A DNA stretch of 64,000 nt from Polytrichum commune (GCA_950295325.1 OX485804.1:49030429-49094428); one strand, 5' to 3'; positions 35,192 through 48,135 are shown, counted from the first letter of the stretch. The notes: generated by a model from the sequence alone, not told the origin. A program made the numbers and translations.

Positions 35192-35373
35192 GGTCCGGCG
35201 AATCTGTATCATCGTCAGTGAGTGGCGTTGCAAGCTCCCCACCCCCACCCCCATCAATAACCCAGATCACAAACTACTCCGGGGCTCGTCGTCTCCTCGT
35301 CACGTCGGTTCTCATTGTGCTCACTTCGCTTCCCGCCGTTGCAACATTTTTCTTGTCACAATGTAAGCACTGA
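35192..35373 (+). CDS. Optional last exon of the thaumatin-like gene: GPI-signal-like tail
   Basis: It begins after 'ggaaatcacag' in phase 1. It therefore fits the donor inside exon 4 at 33686 (CCCACCG then GTATCT), replacing the last codon before the stop. The encoded tail is Ser/Pro-rich (SSSVSGVASSPPPPPS), then NYSGARR, a likely omega-site region, then a hydrophobic run LLVTSVLIVLTSLPAVATFF, ending SQCKH. Many plant thaumatin-like proteins have just such a GPI-anchor extension after the last cysteine. Phase match, position and composition all support a membrane-anchored isoform. The donor GTATCT is weak and no transcript is available. Confidence 0.6.
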
Positions 35374-36177
35374 CAACGTCAGCCACCCACTCATCAGCTT
35401 AATTGACCTACCAAAATCCAACAAGTGCAGATTCCTGCTACCAAGAGAAAAAATACCATCAATGATCAATGAGCACAGTGCGAGTTTTGAGTCCTTGAGT
35501 AGATCAGGTACTTATGTTATGTGTACTTTGTGTGTACAGGATGATGATGATGGCTTGCATTCCATTACAACTCTCCTCCAATCTCCTCGAAGGCGTACCA
35601 CTAGATTAACATGATCACGCTTTCATCTTCCAACTGGATTTAGGATTTAGGGTTAAGGTTCAGGGTTAAGGTTCAAGGGTTGATGTTGAAGAGAGACACA
35701 AAACAGTGAGTCCACCGACGCTAGACATGAGTCTTGTATTATTGAAATACTGTATGAGGCATTGCCATCAGATGAGCAGCTAGAATTTGGGTTGACAAAG
35801 TATGCTATTTTAGCATTTTCGCAAGAACCTCCTTAGCGACCTGGTCAAACAAATCGACCCGATCGAAACAGACAAACTAAGGTTCTGAAAACATGGTGAT
35901 AAGCATCATTTTCGGAGAAGAAGAGGCTGATTGAAAGGAGGGCCAATAGGTAGATGGACTGCGGTTTGATGTAATTCTATGGTGTAAAGTAGATGCAGAA
36001 TCAGTGCAAGAATATCCCCCACATATATGAGGTTATAATGAGCGAAAGGGGAGTTTGACAAATTAGCCATCCAATTTTGAAGTTGATGTTACCAGGAGAC
36101 ATGGAAGTTTAGCTCACAACATGAAATCAAAGTTTGCATCCTTTTCTCTTATTTTCTTTGTTGTTTGGTGTGAAGTG

Positions 36178-36398
36178 CACTGTTGTGTAATTAGTTTGGG
36201 TTTGCCATTTGGAGTTACTCATTGCTGTAGCATTTTCCTGAGAGTATCATTTTTTACCCAAATAACATAAGTAGTTAGTATGCACACCGAAGAATATGAT
36301 ATATCTTAGTTGGTAAAAAAATGATAATGTTGATACAAAAAAAGTTATAGCAACACGTAACTCTGAATGATAACCGACACTAATTGGACAAACCAATG
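36178..36398. mobile_element. Uninterrupted MITE of the CACTATTTTGTCTAATTAGTG-end family
   Basis: About 221 bp, ending '...gacactaattggacaaaccaatg' before TA (36399-36400). The left end is eroded (CACTGTTGTGTAATTAG). It keeps the undisturbed sequence 'cataagtagttagtatg' where the 18.4-kb copy has its 222-bp insertion. Confidence 0.7.
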
Positions 36399-38349
36399 TA
36401 GCTGCTGAATGCTTGATCAAGCAATTTTAATTTTTTTGGGCTTCTGTATAGCCAAACCTAATTTCTTCACATTCTAGGTTTCTTCATGAGTTTGCACTTG
36501 AGTCCAACTGATGAAAAGAATTGATTTTGTCAACTGGAGTGTTTTGTGTGTTCTAGAACTTAATGCATAACCACTGCTTAATGAATTTGCATCAACGTCA
36601 AAGTGATTCTACAATTTGAAAAATTTAGGGTAGGTTGGAATACGTGTACTTAATCCACAAAGAACAAGTATAGAATAACATAAAATTCCATAATAATTTG
36701 GATGAAAGCATTTCAAAGGTTGAGATTAAAATATAACTAAACTCACAACAAACAGTCTTATAAACAAGGTAGAAATAACACCACATTGCAGTTGGTTTGT
36801 TGCTCTACACCAAACAATGTTAATTGTCCAAGAATTCATTCTCCTAGCTCCGAGATTTTGCAAGGTTCATTTTGTAAATTTTACGATTGATGATTGGCGA
36901 ACAAGGGCCACTGCTACCGTGGTAAATAGGGGCCGGTGTTTAGGGATTAGAAATGACCTGCAAGGGCATGGCAAGTCATTGGCAAGTGCTTGAATAGTTT
37001 TAGAAAAGGAGGAGGAAAGGAACAAGTTAGATGTTTGAGTGATTGCGGCATGAATCTTGTGAATGATTAGAGATTTTGTGTAAGGTTCGAGTTTGCATGT
37101 CCTTAGTACGGTGGTTATCCAAATGCCAATAATGGAGAGAAAACATAATAGCGGCCTTTCATTATTGAGGATGCACTCAAGGAAAAAAGAATCTAGCGAA
37201 AACCGAGTTTATTGATCCGGTGTCTAAACATCAACAACAAGATTGAGGAGATGTATCATATCATGTTGAGTTGCAATATAATGTATGTGGCCTTAGTGTG
37301 GATGCTACTAACTCCACAATCGATTTTGGTTGTTGGATAGGATCGGAAATTGTCTCATCTGGTTAGTGGTTGTGGATCAGAATGATTGTCATTTCCAGTT
37401 TCAAATTGGGAGTTGAGATGCAAAAGTTATAAGAGGTCAAAGAAAGCTTGATAATCTATTTTTTCAAGTGATCTTATTAGTAGGCCCTTCAGTTATGTTA
37501 TGGGGTGAAGTTATGGTAGTCCGGTCTCATCGTAACACATGTAATTTTGGTGTTTGCGAGCTTTGCCATATTGCACTCCGATGTAGGCATTTGATTAAGA
37601 AAAGCGACCGCATAAGGCCACATACCATAGATAATATATTAGGGAGCTTACTTCCAACAACCCTCCAACAACAAAAGCAACCTCCAACATGCATATTTGT
37701 AGAAGCCTCCGTTATGTCCAGTGGACATAATACCAAGGGTGGGTCGAACAGGCATTTCAATCATGTTGATCTCACTAAGGTCAGTGTTTCTTCTTTTCTC
37801 TAGAAGCCTCCAAGTTACAACCATACAATGACATCACAAATGAAGAAAAGCACTTCAATTGTACAAGCTTTTGAGCTACTACCCCGACATCCTCTTTTTA
37901 ATCCATACCGGGTCCACAAATATGGTTGGTGAAGGACATGAACTACATAAGCGATCAGAGGAGAGTGGATGATGAGTTGTAATGTAGAGAATGTTTTAGG
38001 ATGCTTATAGAGCATTTTTCCCAATATATGTTGTGCACAACATTGTAGAAGGCTCTAGCAACCATACTTACAATGACAACATAGATGAAGTACGTTTCGC
38101 ACCCCAAATTTTCAAGCTTCTCGGCTACTACATCGTTGCCCGTGGTTTAGTTCAACCACATGGTTAGCGTAGGATATAGACTACCATGCATAAAGAATGA
38201 GAGGATGGATGACATGCTATAGTAGCCTACCCTATACCAAGGAGACTCTTGAGATGGATGTGGCCAACATACTCATATTCACATCAATATATATAAGGAG
38301 CAAGCACGGTCAAGTATATGGAAAAGTGCTCCCCTATATTGAAACCATA

Positions 38350-38720
38350 AATATTATGGCCAAGCGCTTAGAAGAAGTAGCAAAGTGTTGTCTAAATTGG
38401 ATTTTTTTTAAATTAATTTTTTTTTAATCATGATGCCCTCTATTGTTGTGTTAGGTACTCAAATATAGAATATCAAGATGAGATTTTCAAAATTTCTCAT
38501 TTGAAGTACTGCTCAAAAGGTCATGGCTAAATCTGGGTTTGGACATAGATTTCATGACCTCAAATATTTTGAAGTTGGATTTTTTCGAGGAGGAGGCTTA
38601 TAGGCCTTTCCCGAAATGCCGCCCTCTGAGGCGACCACGTCACTTTCTAGGGTTAGGGCTAGGGTTTCGTTTCATATTCCTTGAATTCATTATAAACTTG
38701 AGGGCACCATTACACAAATT
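38350..38720. repeat. Dispersed repeat (second copy at 24285-24560)
   Basis: Collinear with 24285-24560 apart from an extra segment at about 38588-38670 (GC-richer, containing 'ctagggttagggctaggg') that is absent from the other copy. Confidence 0.65.
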
Positions 38721-40504
38721 TATAGAAAAAAACATCAATGCTTGCCAAATTATGTGTAGATGTGGTCATCAACATTGAAATTGTTGAAATTATAACTGAA
38801 ATGAAAAGCATCTGCCACTCAAAACTACTGTTACCTCCGGAGCCAAGAAACTGAAGAGTGGCATGGGCAAATCTAGGAGTATAAATAAGTGAGGACTAAA
38901 ATTTTGAACCAAAAAAAAGTGATATTCAAGTGTGAGGATAAATTTCAAATCAAGAAGAGAAATCAACAACTTCAAAATTCTAGATTGCAAATCCAACAAT
39001 CCCTAAACCCTTCAACCTCCACCCAAACTCAAAGACTCAAAAGTGCAACAACTATTCTAAAACCAAGGTTTGAAACAATCAACTTCAATCAACTTCAATC
39101 AACCGTTGATGAATTCACCATGTACTCCCTAATCCCACCGCATACGAACATTAATTACCTTTATTATATGACAAATTGGACCTTAAAATATTGTATTACA
39201 ATTGTCATGATCGTAGTATTAGGGTAAAGTAACACTAGAAAGTTTTATCAATAGGAAATGCGTCATATAATCGAGATGTCATATTATTGGGGTTACACCG
39301 TATATAGTAACTCCCTCTCTCCCTCAAGTAGAGTACACAAAGAGTAGTTGATACCTAAAGTAAAGCCCCAAAGTTGTGACCCCAACTTGGGCCGGAAATG
39401 AAAGTGGTCCCGGGTACCTAATGTACCTATTATTGTACGGTAAGTATGGAGAAGAGCTAAAAGTCAATCTTTCAAAAGGACCGCAACACTAAAATATCAA
39501 CACATGGGTCACTTCAAAGGTGGCCAAGGATTCGTAGCGTCTACGTAAACTCGTTCATTAGGAACGAGGTGAAAATGCAACGAACTATTCTATAGTCTAG
39601 AAATTAATGATGAATTTTAAACTATTAAATTTAGTCAAGAGACCTCAAAGTAGTCTAGTGAAGTCAAATTTGAATGAACATGCACTAGACTTCCATCTTA
39701 CATGGGTTTTATTTTGATTTTTATTGCAACCCCTTCATCCATGATACATGAGTTTACAAAGACATCATGAAGCCCAAGTCCAGTGGGATCCACGCATACC
39801 AAATTGTTAGGAATCATAATACTCCTTAGCAGAATGCAATGGAAGTGCTTAGGGGTTCAAACCATAATACCAAAGTTTATGGTTCAACATCAAATAAATC
39901 ATTTGCAAAATGATTTTGTCACACGTCATTATTGTGTTCATTGGAACCCTTTAAATATCCATTCAATATCTCAAAGTAATGGCAATTAGTAATGCCTAAC
40001 TTACCTTTCAGTATATTGCAACTGCTATAACCTTAAACAATAACCAGGACCTCCAATCAATTTATTCACGTACATGTTCTTGATCAATAAGTGACCCATA
40101 TATATATATATATACATATGATATGGAGATGTTACATCATTAGTTAAATGACTACATATAGTCCAATAAAACATGTATCATCTACCGTTTTTTTCCTTGA
40201 ATATTACTCGTTCATGTATCATAGCTTTGTGGGTCCAAAACAGAACTCCGGTTACATGCAAACCATTTTGAGAATATGCTCTAAATGAACCAAATTTAAT
40301 GAATGTGTATTTGCTTTTCTTGAAAATACTGCAAATGGCACTTGTCAAGTAGCCTAGTCTTCAACCACTCCTTCATGATGGCATGAATGTCACACCAGCT
40401 TTCCAAAGAACCCATCCTCTTTCCTCAATCAAATCCAACATAGATACTTCCTACTCAAGAATCAGAGCATAAGAAATTCCATCAGCGCAGCTGCGAACTG
40501 GAAA

Positions 40505-41035
40505 CGCGAAATACTCCATCTATTCTATTCTCATGCAATCTCGCGATTGCTTTCTACCTCAAAAATTGATAGAATCAAAGCAAGAACTGAAAACGGGATC
40601 GGAACACTCCATCTGTTCTATTCTCATGCAATCTCGCGCCTGCTTTCTACCTCAAAAATTGATAGAATCAAAGCAAGAACTGAAAACGGGAACACTCCAT
40701 CTGTTCTATTCTCATGCAATCTCGCGCCTGCTTTCTACCTCTAAAATTGATAGAATCAAAGCAAGAACTGAAAACGGGAATACTCCATCTATTCTATTCT
40801 CATGCAATCTCGCGCCTGCTTTCTACCTCAAAAATTGATAGAATCGAAGCAAGAACTGAAAATGGGAATACTCCATCTCTTCTATTCTCATGCAATCTCG
40901 CGCCTGCTTTCTACCTCTAAAATTGATAGAATCAAAGCAAGAACTGAAAACGGGAATACTCCATCTGTTCTATTCTCATGCAATCTCGCGCCTGCTTTCT
41001 ACCTCTAAAATTGATAGAATCAAAGCACGAACACA
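40505..41035 (+). repeat. 88-bp minisatellite, about six copies
   Basis: The unit contains 'ctccatctgttctattctcatgcaatctcgcg' (split here by small variants) and 'attgatagaatcaaagcaag'. Units recur every 88 bp; the first interval is about 92 bp. Copies are nearly identical. Since 88 is not a multiple of three, each frame walks through all three phases, which explains the several overlapping but meaningless open frames. Confidence 0.95.
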
Positions 41036-42324
41036 ATGCGACTCACTTACCATGTAGGAAAACTGAGGATTTCGGAATGTTTTCCTGGAAGAGAGTTCTC
41101 ACCTTGGGCGATCGTGAGAAAGCTTTGCAAGTTTGGGGAGCACCTGGAGCCATGGCCGGGAGTGTTCAACATTGAAGTCTTCAATGCCCTTCAAACGCGA
41201 TTGGGCCCTTCAAATATACCTCTCTCAAAACATCCCTTCAAAACACAACCCCGAATTGAAAATGAAGACGTCATCCTCAATACAATCTGCCCATCACAAG
41301 AACCAACAAGTGTAGGGCATTGTCACTACAAGAAGTGGAGTTAGATGGTTGATTCATAATTCTTCACATTGTACTGGAAACATGTGCTATATAATTCATG
41401 CACAAGTTTAGTATAAGTTTTGTAGTTCATTTCTATATTCTTAGATCAATGTCTTGGATTTGAACCAACCCTTCAACTGAAGGACTACAATTTGAGAGCC
41501 CTTCAAAATGAAACTTACTGTATATGAAGGCTTCAATCTTGAACACTGATAGCCGGGGGAGAGGAGGACAAGAAATTAGAGAAGACGACGGAAAGTTCAC
41601 CGGTGGACGAACTTTTCTTGCCCATCGTTGAGAAGTGGCAAGTTCTGAAACTTAGAAGGCCAAATACAAAAACGTGGATTCAAGCATGAGGTCGTTGCGT
41701 TCTTTTTGGTTCCTCGGGGGGGGGGGTAGTCATTGGTTGGAGTAGCAATATACGTGCGAACAAATGATAGGGTATTTTAAAAACATGGGGGCTAAAAATT
41801 ATAAATGGACTTAAGAGTAATATAGGGTATCAAAAATGGCACTGGACATCTTTAAAGTACTATAGGGTATGGAATAATAGGTCATTTGGAATTATAAGTA
41901 ATGCAAGCCATTTTTCTATTAACCCAAAGTAGAAATTTACATAATGATAGCATGTGAAAAAATAAAATAAAATTGAAAGTAATACCCCCCTATAAAATAG
42001 TGGTTGTTCGCACCTATATCCTTAACTTTTTAACACACTGCCCCCCCCCCCCCCCCCCCGAGTTTGGTTCGTTGTATTCCTTCAATCTAACAACACTCAG
42101 GTCCAATCAAAGATACTTCAACATGTATGATCTCAAATGTGAGAGTGGAAGATCAAGCTAGCATCGCAAACAACATGAGGTTCTTGTAAGATTTGTGGCG
42201 CTATTGTGGGTACTTTCAACTCCACATTTGATTTGGGTGTATCAAATCAGTGGCTCAGAGATAGAGAATAGACATTCAACACCAATAGTTTCTTGTTATT
42301 TTGTAGACCACTTTAGATTGCAAA
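41036..42324. other. Intergenic DNA with G/C homopolymer runs
   Basis: No gene was recognised. There is a run of about ten G near 41718 and a run of about eighteen C at 42043-42059. The rest is AT-rich. Confidence 0.5.
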
Positions 42325-42700
42325 ATTTTAGCAGAAGGGAGGAAAATCAAGGAATCCACATCATGACAAAAATTTGGTCATATGGTTCAAGCAGAACCTT
42401 GACATGTAAGATTACAGAAGTGTAAACTTGGAGAAAACCTCTTGAAGAAGGTTGTTTTCTTACATGTGTGCACACAACCGCCTTTCATTTCTCAAACATC
42501 TAAGTGTTTTATTGGTGAACCTACTTGGCATCCATCTTCCATATTCTTAAGCACTTAGGTATTATAATGACTTATCATGCTTGCAAGTCTTTTTCCCTAC
42601 TCGCTACATACAACTATCCACATGCTCTTCACAAATGTGTTCAAGTAGATGCAAGTAGCGCTTCTTCTTTATGGTTCATTGAAAATAATGTTTCTTTCCA
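42325..42700. repeat. Dispersed repeat (second copy at 3775-4140)
   Basis: Same order of landmarks as the copy in helicase intron 1. The LTR retrotransposon inserted about 60 bp beyond its right end. Confidence 0.6.
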
Positions 42701-42759
42701 AATCAACCATATACATCGGTTTTAACTATCATCTTTCATATTATCATAAACCTACATAT

Positions 42760-43300
42760 TGTCATGTAAACTAAGATCGTTAAACACAACAGATCGAGTG
42801 TCGTTGTCAACATCAATTAGCAAAATAAAATAGCAAACTAAAATGCTAAACAACCACCTCTTCAAGATGAGGGTTTCTCTCTCCAAGCTTAAGAAACTAA
42901 AATGTCTTCTTACAAAGCTTAAGAAACTTTGAAATTCACACACAAGAGTCAAGCTATCTCTCACTCCACGAAGGGAGAATCCAAGAGTGCAAGTGGTGGA
43001 GAAAGAATGCAAAGGCTTTACTCATAATCTACTACACCATAGCCATGAGAAAGCAACAACAAGCTCTCTCTCTCTCTCAAAACACACTCACAAGACTTGA
43101 CTTGACAACAATGGCAAGTCAAGAGGCCTTCCTCTCCATACAACCCCAATCTTATGTGGAGTTCATCCATGGAGTGGATGAACAACTAACTAGGACTTCC
43201 AATGGAGTCCGTTACTCATCCCACCACACATGGACTCCTAATGGAGTCCATTTACTCCTAAATTGACGTAACTTAGCCCCCGATGTCACTTCACGTGACA
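42760..43300 (-). repeat. 3' LTR of the Ty3/gypsy element
   Basis: About 541 bp. Read on the element strand it starts TGTCACGTGAAGTGACATCG and ends GTTTACATGACA, with short TGTCA/TGACA ends. Its first 154 bp match the right-hand LTR part with five differences; its last 106 bp match 43303-43408 with two differences. Confidence 0.85.
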
Positions 43301-43302
43301 GC

Positions 43303-43408
43303 TGTCGTGTAAACTAAGATCGTTAAACACAACAGATCGAGTGTCGTTGTCAACATCAATTAGCAAAATAAAATAACAAACTAAAATGCTAAACAACCAC
43401 CTCTTCAA
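43303..43408 (-). repeat. Extra copy of the LTR end next to the 3' LTR
   Basis: 106 bp repeating the end of the 3' LTR (same as 42760-42865, two differences), separated from the full LTR by two bases. An ordinary element has no such extra piece, so it suggests recombination or tandem LTR formation during or after insertion. Confidence 0.85.
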
Positions 43409-43774
43409 GTGCCCCCACTAGCAGATAAGGAGCCCCTCCAATCAGCTAGGAACAAACACACTCATCGGTAGAGTTGTTGAACATGATGAAGTTGTTGCTA
43501 CATCTATACATATTTAATTGGGTAGTAGTAATCGAAGGAATTAAACTCGTGATTGACAAAGTAATCCAAGAACTGTAGGTTGGGTGCAATGTGAGCCCCA
43601 TCCTTAATCGCCTTCAACAATTAATGTTGAATTCTTGGATAACTCTTTCAATGTGGTCTTAATTTCATAAAATTTCCAACCAACTAAATAACAACTTCAC
43701 CACTAAAACATGTGGTGAACATCCACAAAATTCTCAATCATGACCATTAACGGCCACGGAATGAGAGGTTTTCC

Positions 43775-43920
43775 GACAACGAGGACAAACCCAATTGCCA
43801 GAAGGAATAGTAAAAAGGGGAGGTGTCAAATATGCCATGTGCCATCCACGTTGACATTGGTCGCACAATAACATTGTTGCAGCTCCTTTCTTCTCTCCAC
43901 AAACATAACAAGGCAAACCC
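43775..43920 (-). other. PHD finger at the C-terminal side of the fossil integrase
   Basis: C4HC3-type spacing is visible: CYVCGEKKGAATMLLCDQC, then GWHMAYL, then WVCPRC. PHD fingers read histone H3 tails. In chromoviruses a chromodomain often sits at this place and guides integration; by analogy this PHD could have steered the element to certain chromatin. The motif is seen; the role is inferred. Confidence 0.8.
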
Positions 43921-46900
43921 TGTGGTACAACCGCCAACTCGGGATGCACAGAGCCGTCGATGGGAAGGTGACATGGAGAACAATTCTTTGAATGCTCACG
44001 ACATTCCCGTCCATCCTTGCCTTCAAGCAATAATATACCACTTGGCAAGACATCTTTTATCCGCAAAATCGTGCGCCCAGCCTTGACATCCAATGTCGTA
44101 GGCGCCTCCCGTTGCAAGTAAACATAATCCCCCTTGGAAAATCTACGAACCTGAGGTCGATAAGCTCCACTACGGATCCGGGCATACCGTAATGTATCAC
44201 GATGTTGAGCAATATTTAAGTTCTCCATAGCCATAGGCATGGCCTTTTGGAAGAACGTTGCTCGGTCATGAAGACATTGAGCCCAAACATCTGGATCATC
44301 CAAGTTTACCACGGGAGCCAATTTCTCTCGCACCGAGCTAGGTAAAATTGGTTCCCGTCCATACAAGAGTTGGTAAGGACTATAGGATGCCAAAGATGCT
44401 TGCCTGCTGAAACGATAACCCATTGCTATCCATGGTAACATCAAGTCCCAATCGCGATGGTTGCCATGAAGCAATCCATACTTCCGCAAACCGCGCTTAA
44501 CCGTCTGAACAACTCGTTCAGCTAAGCCATCTGCCTCAGGGTGATCTCTAGAAGTTGTCTGATGATCAATCAAAGCCTTGGTACACAAAGCCTCGAAAGA
44601 TCCAAGGAATTCTCTCCCTTGATCCGTCAACACCTCTGCAGGTGCTCCAAACCGTGCCAAAACTCGATCAAGAAATGCCATAGCCGCCAATTATGAGGAA
44701 TTTTGGGGAAGAGCCACGAGTTCAATCCACTTACTAAAATGCTCCACCATCACAAGTACATACTTGGAACCACGTGGAGTGATAGTAAGCAGTCCGGCAA
44801 AATCCAAAGACCAACGATATCCCAAGCCCATAATAGGTAAAGGTTGAAGTTGAGGTGACAAAGTATTAAAACTTGACCTGACCCGGTCACATACTTCACA
44901 CCGAGAAACATAAGTGGCAACCTGTTGATACATACCAGTCCACCAATATTGGTTGCGCAACATAGAGTGCATCCTTAGCACTCCAAAATGTCCAAGCTCC
45001 TCGTGCACTTGCCGCACCAAAGAAGCTCTTTGATCTGGCCTTGGAACGATGCGCCTCGTTCCGTTCGGCCACACACGAAATAACAAGTTGTTTGCCCAAC
45101 GAAACCTTGTTATCCGGTGACTAACTCTATCTCGCTCCATAGCAGATAGTCCAAGAGGAAATATCCCTTGTTGAAATTTGTGCAAGACCGCCTGGTCTTC
45201 CCACACATCACTAACAACGAGAGATTTATCAACCTCCTCATCTTGTTCTTCTACAAGGATCTCAGCAGCCAATCCTGACATCATTGTGAAATATGTGGCA
45301 GCATGCCAACCCGGCACTGCCTCACGATTACAATCTCCATGCCACCTGGCTCCAGTTAAATCCTCATCTGAAGAACTTGGATTGCGAGACAATCCGTCTG
45401 TATCCAAGTTGGCAATTCCTGCTCGGTGAACAACTTTAAAATCATATTCTTGAAGTAACAATGCCCACCTAGCAAGTTTCCCGGTGAGCTTATCTGATTC
45501 CATAAGCCATTTTAAAGGCTGATGATCAGTCACCAAAGTAAATTTTTGCCCATACAAATAAGGTCGAAAATGTGCAATGGCCCAAACGGCCGCCAAGGCC
45601 TCGCCTTCATAAAAAGAATAATTAGATTCAGCACTATTATTGCTTCTAGATGCATAAGCCAACACATATTCCTTTCCCTCTTCATCTTTCTGTGTCAATA
45701 CCGCTCCCAATCCCACTACACTCCAATCCGTGTACAATTGAAAAGCTCTAGACACATCCGGGCGTCGAAGCACTGGCGCTGAACCGAGCCTCTGCTTCAA
45801 TGTATCAAATGCTTGTTGTTGTTCCCGACTTCACCCGTGAGAATGGTAAGAGGTTTGGCAATCAAACTAAAAATTTTGACAAACCTCTTATAATAATTTG
45901 CCAATCCTAGAAATGCACGAAGCCGTGGTACATCACTAGGTGCGGGAATTTTGTGCAAAGCATCCACCTTCGCTTGTTGCACACCAAGACCGCCAGGAAC
46001 AATTATGTGGCCTAAATAGGGCAATTGATCATGAAAAAACTTACATTTTTTATGATGTAAAAGGGGTCCCCACCATTGAAGTCGTTCAAATACCGCTTGC
46101 AAATGTCTCACATGATCCTGTGGACTATTACTAAAGATGATAACATCATCAATGTAACATCTAGCAAACGGCAAACCAGCCAATAATTGGTCCATCACCC
46201 GCTGAAATTCAGCTGGTGCATTCTTGAGACCAAATGGCAGAAATTTCCAATGATAAAGTTGATCATTGCCATCTTTATCAATTCCCCAAAATGCGGTCTT
46301 CACCCGATCACCCAACAACAAAGGTAATTGGTGATAACCAGACCTCAAATCCAGAGTGCTGAAGATTCTAGAAAATCCCAGTGCATCAAATAACTCCTCC
46401 GGCATCGGCATTGGATATCGATCCGACTTGGTCTTGCGGTTGACTGGACGATAATCACCACACATCCGTTTTTCCGTCCAGTTGCCAAAGATATCCTTCT
46501 TTGACGGCATAACCGTGGCACAAGCATACTCTCCATTGGAGAGTTCAATCAATTCCGCTGCCAATAACTCTTGACATCGAGTTTGAACACCCAACCTTTC
46601 AGAGGTACTAAGTCTGTACGGCCGTCTGAAAATAGGGTGGTCGTCCTCGAGTTCAATACGAACAGGTTTACCTTTATATCCTTCAAGATCATGAAAACTA
46701 AAGGCAAAACAATTACGGTAAGAGCGAATAAATGCCCGTACCTTTCGTGCTTCGGCACCAGTAAGCTTTGGCCCCACTTCAATTGGCCAATCGTCAAACT
46801 CCGTGGTTTCCTTCTTTATAGAAGGATTGCCACTTGGTGCCAGCACAGCCTGTGATTGCTAGTCCGTGGAGAGGGCAACACCTTTGCCCCCATCATCTGC

Positions 46901-47189
46901 ACTTGAATCCAAATGTATATCCTCTCCACTACAATCAGTTTGTGTAGCTAAATAGCTACCCACATATGAAGTATCACCAAGAAATAGAAGTGGAAACATT
47001 TTATGGGCCTCCAACTTCCCAAACTCTTGGGCCAAAGCCGAAAAAACACGTTGGGCTCGAAGCTCTTCCGCAACATGAAGTTTCAAAGAAAATAATCCCT
47101 CAGTGTCATTGACCTCAATGTGATCCTTGGACTGCGGCTCCATTGCCCCCTGACCATTGTTCTCTGCCCTCAGAGTAAGCAATTGGTCA

Positions 47190-48135
47190 TCCATACGTTG
47201 TTGAGCAGCAAGACAAATTCCAATTATCCACATAATGCTATTAAGATCCATAGCTTGCCCCAATAGAAAACGTCTCTGACCTTCCTGAAGCCCATGAGCA
47301 GCCGTGGTACCTGTAAGAAAACCCATGGCGCGTTCCCGCTCATTTGCCGTAGGCTCCTCATAAGTTTGGGATATTGAATCCCAAACCATGCCAGGTCCAC
47401 GAGATCGAAATGCAAAAGACTGTGGATATGTCACAAAAGTAGATAGTGCACCTCTCGGAATGCCCACCTTGTTAATTAATGCAAATGGCAAGGTGTCATC
47501 CTTGGTAACTGCTAAGGAAACACGATGATCATCTAAAATGTCATCCCTTGCGATCCATAAGGCGGGGAATGCGGGCAATCGCTGCTGAAAGCACCCGAGG
47601 TGATACCAAGTTGGTCCAAAACCAACGAGGCCGATGAGCAAAGGATCCCAAAGATGCAGCATCCAGAAATGTTGGAGTACCCAGAATTTGGTTAATGTAC
47701 TCACCCAATAATGGTACATTTTTAAAATGTACCCTGGCGGAGTTGATTGGTGGGTAAACCACCATTGCGTCAATCGCATCAAATCCGCAAACAAACTAGA
47801 CCTAGGATCATCCAATCCCTGGCCAGTTCCTGCCCGCGAATGGCCTTGACAAGGCCATCCTGCAATAATAAAATCCACGTGGCCCAACCTTCTCAAATCC
47901 TCATCACTAATCATAGTGACATCTTGAGGAAGTTGACCATAACATCCATGAATGGCAGAGGCTGACAATTGTGCGGGGTATCTCAACAACAATTGTTGGA
48001 TGTGGTGTCGGACGGCTCTGTTGACTGCATACCCATTGTCCACATGAATATATCGCCAAACTGTAATTCCAGCTTCCAACACTGCCGCCAAACTTGTGCC
48101 AATGCCTCCAAAGATCTCCACAAGGACAATACCTT
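47190..48135 (-). other. C5 cytosine methyltransferase-like domain within the fossil pol region
   Basis: After the protease, about 315 residues resemble C5-cytosine methyltransferases. The cofactor-binding motif I is LVEIFGGIGTSLAAVLEAG, the catalytic-loop motif IV is IIAGWPCQGHSRAG, and the C-terminal motif IX/X region is NERERAMGFLTG...RRFLLGQAMDLN. The order of motifs and the position between protease and RT suggest a captured host or phage-type methyltransferase gene. Capture of such domains by retrotransposons has been reported in the streptophyte alga Klebsormidium and in dinoflagellates. Confidence 0.8.

Larger units (their letters stand above)
35374..40500. other. Intergenic repeats
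   Basis: No gene was recognised. About 35640-35680 has degenerate telomere-like 'ttagggtt(a)' words. A MITE lies at 36178-36398. About 37800-38020 and 38045-38225 are a diverged tandem pair ('accatac...acaatgaca', 'tttgagctactac', 'ggttg/agcg'). About 38350-38720 is a dispersed repeat shared with 24285-24560. (TA)n runs occur near 40100. Confidence 0.45.

Noticed and set aside
35640-35690. Telomere-like 'ttagggtt' words
   Set aside because: Only a few degenerate units (also near 38640); too short to call an interstitial telomere tract.
40505-41035. Possible CRISPR-like array
   Set aside because: The repeats are contiguous 88-bp units without variable spacers, in a plant nuclear context.
40533-41175. 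Overlapping open frames with repeated SKIDRIKARTENG and LIESKQELKTG words
   Set aside because: They are produced by the 88-bp tandem repeat, whose period is not a multiple of three; no real protein is implied.
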